From positions 1-64,000 of the forward strand of contig JAVLUZ010000521.1 in NCBI GenBank assembly GCA_036768485.1: 64,000 nt of DNA, given 5' to 3'. A program made the translations under genes and the position numbers. The stretch is from Mermis nigrescens (taxonomy: Eukaryota; Nematoda; Enoplea; Mermithida; Mermithidae). Positions 53,635 to 64,000 of this stretch are shown here, in pieces; positions within the stretch are counted from its first letter, which is position 1; every line of letters starts with the position of its first letter. The notes beneath the pieces were generated by a model. The model searched no databases. It saw only the letters and a list, made by a program, of their open reading frames with translations, and was not told where the DNA came from.

Positions 53635-54088
53635 TATAAAAAATGGAACGTTTGAAATATGAACATTAGGTAAAAGAAAATTTTTTCTCCAAAAAATCCA
53701 CTATCTGAAAATCTGAAAAAATTTTTCCGAATTGGACCCCTCTAGGTATGGGTTTTTCCCGAAAACGTACCTCTATATGCCAAAATAGCAACGAGTACGA
53801 AAGAGAGGCACAAAAGAATGTATAAGCGTGGCGAAAGGCGAAAATATTTCGCTTAGTCGAATAGGTATATAGAGAAAAAATACCAGCGACTTTACCACAA
53901 ATACAGAATTTCTTTGCCGCGAACGCTTAACTTATCTGCGCACTGCCGCGGCGCGGACGATACGATAAAAATATACGGGCGAAACAATACACATTTTTAG
54001 AATGCCGAAATAAATATTTTTGGGTAAAAGAAATATTATGTATTAATTTAAATGATGACAGACACCGGATCGGTTGTCGCGAGCAACC
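53635..54088 (-). other. Element 2 leader (5' UTR)
   Basis: About 450 bp between primer site and gag start. It contains a strong short hairpin on the - strand at about 54071-54087 (GGTTG, CTCGCGA, CAACC). No gene. Confidence 0.6.
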
Positions 54089-54106
54089 TTAAGGGGGAAA
54101 CTCCAG
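54089..54106 (-). promoter_or_regulatory. Element 2 candidate primer-binding site
   Basis: On the - strand the first internal bases are C then TGGAGTTTCCCCCTTAAG, starting with the TGG expected opposite a tRNA CCA end. tRNA not identified. Confidence 0.5.
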
Positions 54107-55328
54107 TGTAACTTAAGGCGGTCGTTGCACTTTGGAGTTGTCTTAGCGCGCGCAAATGAGTTGGCTGATTAAGTACTTGAAGTATGTACGGATAGCTAAA
54201 CTGACAGCACGCCGTCAGGACAGATACCCAACACACAACAACTACCAAAGCAACGAACCCCAATAAGTACCTTCGGGGCTTACCTAAGTACCTATGCTAC
54301 AACTAGCGCTGGTCAAGAAGCTGCGGTAAAAACCTGCACTCTTCCAAAATGACCCTGAATACCTACTACCTAAAATCTCCACGGACGTAATTGGTCCGAT
54401 ACCTATGGAGATTATGGGTTGGAGATGCCGACCGCAGATCTTAACCAGGAGTAATTAGATAACCCCGGAATTTGCCCTAGGTCCTTGGACCTCTTTAGAC
54501 CAAAAGAATAATTTTTCGCGAAAAGAATTGAAAAGGTTTCGCACCAGATTACCTATGGCGAAACAACTTACGAATTTTGGTTCCAATAGCACTCTGTACC
54601 TAAAACACAACAACAAAGAGCTCTAATCCGGGCTGTCATCCACTATAAAAATTATGTAATAATTTTTATAGATTTTTGGTTTGAAAAAGGAATTGTGAAT
54701 TTTGCACAAAACGATAAATAAAGACTTTACCCAACGAAATCCGGCAAGAAATAATATTACGGCCGGCCTAGTCCCAATTCCTGACTGCTTGCGATATAAT
54801 GCACCCCTAAGCAGTGGATTTTCGTGTGTTTACCGAATTAAAACAATGAACAATCAATGGCGCTAATAAAGTCGGAGATGACACGCCGCAAAAGCAAAGG
54901 CCAAACTGCCACAAACTAACTAATAATCCTAAGGGGGATTGGCCCACAGTAATAGAAGAAGAAAATATTGTAAAATGTGTTTATGACAAAAATGGTGTGC
55001 TTCTTGCACATAGATTTTCCAGGTCTCCGCACAGGCTCAACGTGAATAGCGGTCATGTCGCCTATGTTTTAAATGTGAAAAGTGATAGGGGACTTGTGGG
55101 GTGTTCCACAGTAAACAAGGTCGCATCATAGTATCTCTCGCGACACCTAGCGACAAGAGTCCAACCAATTGACACTGCGTGGTCGGAATGCCTCCGCATG
55201 TCATATCGTCGATCTGAAAATATGGCTGGGTCGCCAAAGTGGAACCAATTGACCGGATGGTCGGAATTGGCGCACTAATGTGCGCAAAGGCCGTACAAGT
55301 AACGGCACGTGTAGATACACTATCTACA
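54107..55328 (-). repeat. Element 2 5' LTR
   Basis: TGTAACTTAAGGCGG to GATACACTATCTACA, 1,222 bp, the same length as the 3' LTR. The promoter for the element should lie here, but I could not place a start site with confidence. Confidence 0.95.
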
Positions 55329-55334
55329 TATATA

Positions 55335-56285
55335 TAATCGCTAAATTAATATTAATAATTATATAATTTCGTAATTAAACGCGCTGAATCAGAAGTGTAC
55401 ACCATAATTTTGATGTGACTCGCTTTAAGTCTCAATACGCATACTGTATTTTATGTATATCGCGTTCGCAATGAAGCCGACATGGTAATGTGGAGAAAGA
55501 TGATACGGTAAACGTACAAAGGTTAAGAATAATATGAGTTAAGTTAACTATATGTGAATCGTAGACGTGAAGACGGCAAAAAAGCGGATTAAAACTGAGA
55601 TTTAAGACACAACAATGAAGTTGACCCAACCGATTTGCAAGTCAGACAGAGCGGCTGGGAATTCAGGTGGAAACTCAGTATAAATCCGAGCAATAAACAG
55701 AAATGCAATAAAATAATATATCAATTAGCGTAGTCGATATGTTGAGAGAAAGGAAAAGTTTAGCACACAGGTATGTAATAAATCCCTTTAAACGCAATGA
55801 TACGCTCTATAGTGAAATTGATACAAAAAGCGGTGAGACCAAAAAAGGCATAGAAAGTATGGCTGAAGCGGGAGGTTAAAAGAGGTCAAAAGGACAAAAC
55901 TAAGTTCAAAACAACTTGCGTAAAATACTTGCGGACCTTATACAAAACATAGCAAAAACTAAAGTAAGCAAAGTTGTTTTACTCCAACCCGCTAGACTTA
56001 AGCTCCAGCTTAATTCTCTGACTCGCCAGACCGCGTGACTCCGAAAAACCTATAAAAGTCGGATTAAAATCGCTAAATTACTCAGTTCCTTTTTGCCCTA
56101 CTCCATTCTTATCGTTCTTGCACTAAATTCACACAGCCAGCTCGGCTGCGCGGCGAAATTTACGAATCCATTACGCACGATCAACACTTATTATTTGTAA
56201 GTAATTTTATTTCAACAATAAAATTTAAATCATAAATATTGTTGATTTAAGGACAACGCTACCAGAAAGGGGTTGGTCGTGACAC
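55335..56285. other. Unassigned AT-rich DNA
   Basis: No long ORF, TIR or known repeat recognised. A small hairpin-forming stretch near 56205-56250 (ATTTCAACAATAAA with ATATTGTTGAT) is the only structure noticed. Confidence 0.5.
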
Positions 56286-57510
56286 AGGGGTTTAAACTTT
56301 ACACTCTAGTGGATGAGTAAAAAAACAGATTTTGTCCAGGATTTCTCTGCCAAATTTTTTAGTTATGAGTTGGAATGGATTAATTAAAATAGAAATAAAG
56401 TAACTTCTAAGGGCTACACGTCGAAGCAAGCCGCGTTAACAAAAATGTAATATTGAGTTGGTTTTGGGGTTGTAAAGTTCGAAATCTGAGGTGTGAAATG
56501 GGCGAAAAAACAGGTTTTTTTCGTATTTTAATAGGTAAATCATATCAAATATTTTGCGGAACATAAGTTTGGCACATACAAACGTACTACAATCAAAGGG
56601 CTACAAACTGGCCCGAACCGAATTTATTTACACTCAATGAGGCGTTATGTTCAAATTTTTAAAGTTTACAATGTGGTGGACAGTGGAAAATACGTGTTTG
56701 TCCATTTTTTTGTTCGCCACCTTCTCAGTTCAGAAGTCGGGCGAGGTCTAATAGGATAGAAATAAAGTACTTACTAAGGGGTACGCGTCACAGCAAATAG
56801 CGTTTGTTTACATCAATATTTATCTTTTTTTGGGAGCTGTTAAGTCAAAAAATGGGGGACTTAAACGTGTTTTCTGCCAAGTTCTGGGCTATGAGTCTGG
56901 ACATAATCTCAAGTCTTAAAATGAAACAGAAACCAAATGTGATACGCCAGTTTGTTTGCACTCAACAGTGGTGTAAAGTGGTTTACATCTAATATTTATT
57001 TGTCCTCGGGCCATTGTGTAGACTTAATTTTTTAATAAATGTTAATCGTAATATCAGAGTAATATCAGAATTACGAATCCGACTGAAATTTTCTTAAAAC
57101 TGTGTGGTTGTGTAAAGTTTACACTGCATATTAACTTTAGTTCTAGAGCTTTGCGGGAGCTTAATTTTTGCAAAGTGTTCTATGTAAAATCAGAATTGGG
57201 AATCCGACTGTTAGTTTTCTCAACACCTAGTAGTAGTGTAAAGTTTGCACTATTCATTTGTTGTTAATATATAGTTTATACTACAAATTTATTTTACTTC
57301 AAAATCTGAGCGTTAGTGTGCCTTAAACTTGATATTTGCGTAAAGTTTATGCTGAAAAACTTTGATCTGTTGTATTGTTTAAAAAGGATAATGCTGATGT
57401 TCAGTACAATATTGTTTCCCGCGTTCTTGAACTGCTGTCATTATTGTGGCATGTGACCATATGTGTTTACTGACTGATGTACTCAAATCATGCTAATTAA
57501 AAGTAGTGTA
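56286..57510. repeat. GTGTAAA-rich repeat, diverged copy 4
   Basis: Follows copy 1 from its position about 550 onward (GGGTTTAAAGTTTACACTCTAGTGG-type start) with many substitutions. It leads into the same flank that precedes the fold-back element at 3058. TTTACAC/GTGTAAA recurs near 56300, 56628, 57111 and 57236. Confidence 0.65.
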
Positions 57511-58310
57511 CTAGCAAAGAAAAATGCTCCGATGGAACAAAAAAGATGAATATACTTGGAATTGTGGATTATTAAGGATGTAAAAGGAGAGGACTAGGAA
57601 AAAGCTACCGAAAGTCGCAAAATCTGATGAAAATCACACTTTCACTGAGCAACGCGAAAAATCGAAGTATATTCTGCGGCCTCTAAACAAGTGTCTTTTT
57701 TAAATAATTTTCAAAGTTTCAGATAAGAGTGTATAAACGAAATCTATAATGTTTACTTTTTTAAATTGCTGATAAGTAGCAAAGCTGACTAGCTTCGTAT
57801 CCTGATTGATAGAAAACTAAGTGGTATTGTATTTAGAGTTGTTTTATTTTGTTATGAGCAATATAGCAAGCAAAGCAGGGGCCGATTGATTAGTGCACAC
57901 AATCGTTACGGGCATGCTAGTCTACCTACATTTAGTCTGTTTCAAGTCAACTTACGCGTTTCCTACTGTTTTAAACCAACAATTTCCTCAATTGTCTTGG
58001 ATGCATCAATGTTTGCTATTTCATTAAATTGGCTTAGAAAGACTGTTAGTTTACTCAATATCATTTCCCATAGCTACTGCACTAGCTAACGTGCTGCTTT
58101 TTCAATCATTTTTATGGTTAAATATTTATTTTAATCTGTTGGCCGCTGAATATACTTCGATTTTTTGCGTTGCTTAGAGAAAGTGGGATTTTTATCAGAT
58201 TTTGCGACTTTAGGTAGCTTTTTCCTAGTCCCCTCCTTTTACATCCTTGATAATCCACAATTCCAAGTATATTCATCTTTTTTGTTCCATCGGAGCATTT
58301 CTCTTTGCTA
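57511..58310. mobile_element. Fold-back / TIR element, copy 2
   Basis: Left arm from CTAGCAAAGA (57511) to about 57690; right arm about 58136-58310, its reverse complement. Same loop contents as 3058-3820, with small indels. The flanking repeat is also shared, so this may be a copy of the whole larger block rather than an independent insertion. Confidence 0.7.
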
Positions 58311-58337
58311 CTTAGTAATATGCGTTGTCCCTTACGT

Positions 58338-59675
<1,338 letters not shown>

Positions 59676-59880
59676 CATTCGTGAGCGTTAGGGGCTTGGG
59701 GGCATGCACCTCCCAGAAGGCCGCATATTCTCTGAGAAAAAAACCAAAATAACTTCCAGAAGTCAATTTTTGATTTTTTTTTGCTTTTTTCGCGATTTTT
59801 TAATGCCAATGGATAGTTTACGATGAGAAACGTTAAAAAATCGTATCTCTACCCCAGAATTTCGGAGCTGCCCACCTGTG
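59676..59880 (-). mobile_element. G-tract hAT MITE, copy 9, degenerate
   Basis: Left end CATTCGTGAGCGTTAGGGG is a damaged terminus; right end GGAGCTGCCCACCTGTG. TSD CTCGTGTC (59668-59675) against CTCGTATC (59881-59888), one mismatch. Most poly-G has decayed, so this is an older copy. Confidence 0.8.
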
Positions 59881-59888
59881 CTCGTATC

Positions 59889-60663
59889 TCTATCCAACGA
59901 CTTAATGTGATTGTGTAATATGCAGATATCTATGTAGCTCTTTTTCTTGTCAACTGTGCTTGATCATAATATAATTTGGCTTTAATAGTTCATATGTTTT
60001 TGGACTCAGCAGATTAATTGGCGTTCGTATCTCTCATGCAAACATAAATTAATCAGCGTGGCTTATTCCCAGCTGCGTATTATGTGCGCTATCACCTTTG
60101 ACAATTTATTCACTTTTTCAAAGCCGCAGCGCAGCGCACTCGTGCGCGTATGTCCATTATTTCCGTCGCTGAAGTTGTATTAATCCCATGATTCTCTCTG
60201 CCTAAAAACTTCTTATCACTGTGTCCTAACGCGTAAAACTGTGTCGCTGCATGCAATATGGCTGCTTCTAACTGAGCTTACGTATAAAATAAGAATACAA
60301 TGCGTGCCCCGGAGGCCTTTGCGGATATACATGACATCCTCGGGAATAACCTCCCGCGGATAATTGATGCCTTTGCTTTGTAAACACGAACACAATTTTA
60401 TGAGCTTTTAGTAGTGTGCCTCTTTTATTTCAAACGAATCTCACACGGATCTAATCTTTGTATTTTATATATCTCTCTGAAAGATTTATTCGAAATAAGC
60501 AAAAAGTGATCAGCGTTAGGTCTATACAAGCGAAGCAAATTTTAATAGCACAGTGCTCGGGACGAGCGGCGCACTACGATCGATTGCGGATTCTCGGTGT
60601 GATACGAAAGTTTGAATTCTTGGAACTCTCATTCTAATTTTGTATTAAGAACAAATTTCAGCC
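59889..60663 (+). other. Unassigned DNA, possible upstream region of a host gene
   Basis: No mobile element seen. 60120-60150 and 60555-60600 are richer in CpG than most of the window, which fits a promoter-proximal region, but no TATA box or other core element is clear. Confidence 0.3.
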
Positions 60664-60729
60664 ATGTCGCAGAAAACAACGCGCCTAAAGTCGCGTGGAG
60701 CACCCTCACATTCGTTCAAGACTAAGCAG
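60664..60729 (+). CDS. Possible first coding exon of a host gene
   Basis: ATG at 60664 in a good context (GCCATGT), 22 codons with a basic composition, then CAG|GTACGA, a good splice donor at 60730. The short coding stretch is polar and Lys/Arg/Ser-rich with no recognisable domain. A pyrimidine tract and TAG at 63931-63943 could be an acceptor 3.2 kb downstream. Joined in phase 0, however, the next stretch meets a stop after about 17 codons, so that pairing is doubtful. Codon evidence is weak because the exon is so short. Confidence 0.25.
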
Positions 60730-60731
60730 GT

Positions 60732-61210
60732 ACGACTTTATTTCCATCTAATGCCTCATTTGTTAGCACTTTTGAACATTATCATATCAAAATGAAACGC
60801 ACCTACATACTTTTGAAACGGTTCTACATAATCATAGTTATTATGGGTGTGTCTTTTTTGATAGACATAGTGTTATGCGTCGGTTAATTATGTCTTATAT
60901 TGATCTGTTTGGTCAACTTGAGCTTTTGATAATTAATTCTTATTATGCACCTTGTTTCTTTTTTTGCGTTGAAGTTGAACGCGTGCATTTAAGAGCTGTG
61001 AACAAAATTCTGTAAATGAATTCAAACTACAAGGTATCTAATTTGGCAAAGGTGATTATGTAAAAAATACGTTAATTATGTATAAGACGGATAGTAATCA
61101 TCATTATCGTTTGTCAAACTTTTGAGCAGCAGAATATACCAGACACTTTGAAGTAAAACCACGCATTTTGAAGTGTGCACTTTCAAGTGTTTGAGCGAAA
61201 GGGCCCGGAT
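60732..61210. other. Unassigned DNA (intron if the exon is real)
   Basis: AT-rich, no ORF or repeat recognised. Confidence 0.4.
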
Positions 61211-61835
61211 ACTTTGATGAGGCTAGGGTGTAACCAGGGGGTATTGGGGCACGCGCCTCTCGAAATGTTTCCAAAATATTTCGGATTTTTATGGTACAAT
61301 AGTATGTGCCCTAAATTGGTCAAAATTTTTCGGCACAAGCGCCGAATTATTCTTATTTAATGTTTAGAATTCTAATATTCAGTATAGAAGCTCAAATCAG
61401 CTAAAACATGTCGGCGCTTAACGCCAATTTACAGATTTAATATACTAATATACTATTTGTTCGTTGAAGGAACTTCTAAATGCCTATTAAACATCATGGC
61501 AAAATTGTAAAAATAATTTTGTGCTAGTCAGGCAATTTTCCGTTTCCTTTAATTTTCTTTAAAAAGACACCTAATTATATTTTGATTTGTAAGAATGACC
61601 AAATTTTCTTGTTTTTTTTCACATATCCTGCTTTCTGAACTACATACTCGTTAATGAAAAGGCCACAACTTTGACCTGAAAACGATAAGAACAAAACTTT
61701 TATTGATAAATATGTTATTGACAGCGATCCGTTGCTGCAGTATGTACACAGCAGTCGTCGAAAAACGTATTTCAGCTCAGCACACATACATCTATTACGG
61801 TAGTCACTCAAAACGTTCTGCGCAAATGAATGAAT
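61211..61835. mobile_element. Decayed, truncated relative of the hAT element at 10000
   Basis: Left end AGGGTGTAACCAGGGGG resembles the 10004 terminus. CGGCACAAGCGCCGAATTATT, CTATTTGTTCGTTGAA and GATCCGTTGCTGCAGTATG follow in the same order as at 10130-10560. It stops near 61835 with no right TIR. Confidence 0.65.
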
Positions 61836-61934
61836 TAAAAAATTTTTAAACTTGGAAAAATATTTGAAACTGTTTTTAGCTTAAATACAGGAGCTCTGTC
61901 TCGGACCCGCTGGGAGGAGGGGTCGCTTGAGCGT

Positions 61935-62200
61935 GTCACCCAGGGCCCAGTTGCAATAAACGTACTTAAGTACGAGCTGGTGCTTAAGTACCAGTTTAAG
62001 CAACAGACAGTTGCTCAGACAGTTGCAATAAAATTGGAGCTGCTGCTTATCTTAAGCACGTGCTTTTAAGCACATACTTAAGCTTGTGCTTAATTTTGGA
62101 CTGTTGCAATAAAGTAAGCACATGCTTATCTTGGTCCGAGCTGATGCTTAACTTTATGAGTGGTCGGAGGCACTCATAAGTACCAGCTTGGCCGCGTTGA
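61935..62200. repeat. Palindrome-rich repeat with CTTAAG/AAGCAC words
   Basis: GTTGCAATAAA occurs three times (near 61948, 62022 and 62103). Between them lie many self-complementary words: GTACTTAAGTAC, GTGCTTAAG, CTTAAGCACGTGCTTTTAAG, GAGCTGNTGCTTA. It resembles a MITE or satellite cluster; no coding. Confidence 0.5.
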
Positions 62201-62729
62201 CTAATATTTTCCATGAATTCGCAGACACATTCATTAGATATTCTTGCTGAAAAATCATTTAAAATATGCGAGAAAAAGTTAATCTATTGAAATCGACATA
62301 CTTGTGCATATACAGAACGGAAATTCTGGGAGGTTTGACCTAAAAATTTTTAATAAGGGCTTTTTTGGCTCACGATAGATACGTCTCAAAAACGTTTCAA
62401 TTTTTCACAGCATGTTTTTTTCTTGCTAGAAAGTAATCAAGAAAAATTTAATACGATTTAATAAAATTCAGTCAAAATTGACTACAAAAATCAACACTTT
62501 CGGACTGAATAAAAGATCGCTAAAAACGTAAAACAAGTCGTTTTCGACGAGAGTCTGATAACAAACATTCTACGAGGTGAAAAATTTTTGCGGGGGTAGA
62601 GGGGGCTAGGCAAACCCCAAGATTGTGTACGGCGGTGTCTTAATTTTGTTCATTAAAGATATAAATTTTTTGTTGGGGGATTTTTTAGTTTTTAAGTTCA
62701 TTTTTGAGCTTAATTTGGAAAGTAAATTC

Positions 62730-63080
62730 GACATTAAGAATATTTTTTCAGAAAGTGTTCAAATGTTATATAGAAAAACGTTCGCTATTTCGTACAAAAT
62801 TATTTAATTGGGGATTATTTTCGATTTAATTGGGAAGCTAGCTCTTGTTTTTCTCGCCAGCATGAGTACTTTACGGGCGGGAAGTAATAAACTAATCATT
62901 TGTATATTACGAAAATTTTTGTCAGAAGTTGCTTAAATGCAGTATAAATAGGAAAGCGTTAGTATGCGTTATTTCGTGCAAAATTGTTTTATTGGAATTG
63001 TTTTCGATTTTATTGGGGAGGGGTTAGTTCTTGTTCTTCTTACCAGCATCAGTGCACAATAAACTAATCATTTGCATTAG
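62730..63080. repeat. Diverged tandem duplication, unit about 180 bp
   Basis: TCAGAAAGTGTTCAAATG, then CGCTATTTCGTACAAAATT and AATAAACTAATCATTTG (62748-62905) recur in the same order at about 62930-63080 as TCAGAAGTTGCTTAAATG, CGTTATTTCGTGCAAAATT and AATAAACTAATCATTTG. Non-coding. 62201-62729 has no feature I can name. Confidence 0.6.
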
Positions 63081-63199
63081 AAAAAACAGCATTTATCATT
63101 CAGCTTTTATTCTATTAGAAATTTGGAATATTGCTGTTAAAAATATCGATGTTACATGGCGGCATTAGGTAAACAGTTTGAATAATGAGGTTTCAGTAC

Positions 63200-63441
63200 C
63201 AGAGGTGGGCAGCACCAAAGTTCTGGGGAGGGGTGTGCAAGATTTTTTCAAAGGTCAAAAAATGGCCCTAAAAATGGTGGTATGGCCGAAAACACCACTT
63301 TTCAACGTTTATCATCGAGCACTAACCATTGGCATCAAAAAATTGCAGAAAAAACAAAAAATTTTCAAAAATTGAATTCTGGGGGGTATTTTGGTTTCTG
63401 AGAGAGGTGCATACCATCCAAACCTTCCACGCCCAGGTATG
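63200..63441 (+). mobile_element. G-tract hAT MITE, copy 10
   Basis: CAGAGGTGGGCAGC to GCCCAGGTATG with perfect TSD TTCAGTAC (63192-63199 and 63442-63449). Confidence 0.95.
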
Positions 63442-63449
63442 TTCAGTAC

Positions 63450-64000
63450 CAGCTATCTGGGGTCAGTTGATGGGCAAGAAAGATGCGAAATTCTTTGCTT
63501 TACTAAGCCGCAATAATACGCAAGGTGTAATTTAAGCGAGAGTATATTAGACAATCTTATTTCACTGCTGAAGTGTTCAGCTACGAGAAAATGCGTTTTT
63601 GACTGTAAATTTGATTTCCGTTCGGCCCAAGTTTTGCCCTGTTTCTCATAAAAATATTGTTTTTGACATGCTCAATTCATTTTAGTCGAGCCATTAGTAG
63701 GGTCATATGCAGTTTCCTTTTTATCAGGAGGAAGGGTCAGTCAGTATTTTTTAAATTAAAATGCTTTTAAAGATGCTAATTCACAGTTTCTGGTAAATCA
63801 AATGTTTTTTGCAAATAGGTTATGATTTTTTCCTTGTCGTTTGCTAGGCTCCATCTTTCACAGAAAATTTACCATTTTTTCATTCTTGGAGGTCTTAATC
63901 CCCAAACTTTAACGTTTACGTCTGACGGCATTTTCTCTTTTAGGAAAAACAATTTGCAAGTCATTATCAAATCCTCAACATACGACCAGAATGAAAAGGA
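63450..64000. other. Unassigned DNA to the window edge
   Basis: No gene supported. A possible splice acceptor (TTTTCTCTTTTAG, ending 63943) precedes 57 bases that are open in one of three frames; too little is visible to call an exon. Confidence 0.3.

Larger units (their letters stand above)
41399..55328 (-). mobile_element. Element 2: near-intact 13.9-kb Ty3/gypsy retrotransposon with extra 3' ORFs
   Basis: Two 1,222-bp LTRs with TGTA...TACA ends; by eye they differ at about seven positions, so insertion was recent. A TATATA target repeat (41393-41398 and 55329-55334) flanks it, though in an AT-rich site. Order on the - strand: LTR, primer site, gag in two frames, pol, integrase in a second frame, exonuclease-like ORF, second extra ORF in pieces, polypurine tract, LTR. 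The RT-RNase H-integrase order with an internal HHCC finger places it in Ty3/gypsy. Length is well above the usual 5-8 kb because about 4 kb follows integrase. Confidence 0.95.

Overview
This is a eukaryotic, AT-rich, intron-era genomic window made almost entirely of mobile DNA. I see no bacterial gene layout, and one 100-base assembly gap at 11462-11561. The mix of Polinton/Maverick DNA, Ty3/gypsy retroelements, 8-bp-TSD hAT MITEs and an arthropod-type TATA plus TCATT core promoter points to an arthropod, probably an insect. The species is not identifiable by reading alone.

Layout. 1-9999: several copies of a long non-coding repeat family packed with the word GTGTAAA/TTTACAC, interrupted by fold-back elements and small palindromic MITEs. 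10000-11412: a non-autonomous hAT element inside a tRNA-like module. 11562-13108: a TIR element sitting in the capsid gene of a truncated Polinton. 13109-15306: that Polinton fragment, with the major capsid C-terminus, an adenovirus-type protease, a probable minor capsid protein and, directly downstream on the same strand, an intact TATA-box-binding-protein (TBP) homologue with its own TATA box. 15912-about 27814: a 5'-truncated, decayed Ty3/gypsy element on the + strand (element 1). 27978-29241: a solo LTR. 30781-39801: a pol-deleted relative on the - strand (element 3), containing or touched by six MITE copies. 41399-55328: a near-intact 13.9-kb Ty3/gypsy element on the - strand (element 2) with LTRs differing at only about seven positions. 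56286-58675: more GTGTAAA repeat, a fold-back element and a long ATT microsatellite. 58676-64000: mostly unrecognised DNA with two MITEs, a decayed hAT relative and one possible first exon of a host gene.

How the genes work together. The Ty3/gypsy family here has the usual gag (CCHC knuckle) and protease-RT-RNase H-integrase. It then carries about 4 kb of extra coding DNA downstream of integrase. The first extra ORF starts inside the integrase C-terminus in another frame and looks like a DEDDy 3'-5' exonuclease; the second is a long protein of unknown function ending in an Arg/Ser/Gln-rich tail. At least part of the extra region is present in all three elements, the exonuclease ORF in two of them. 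It is not an envelope gene as far as I can read. The two observations most worth following are the virus-like TBP in the Polinton and the exonuclease-bearing retrotransposon family.
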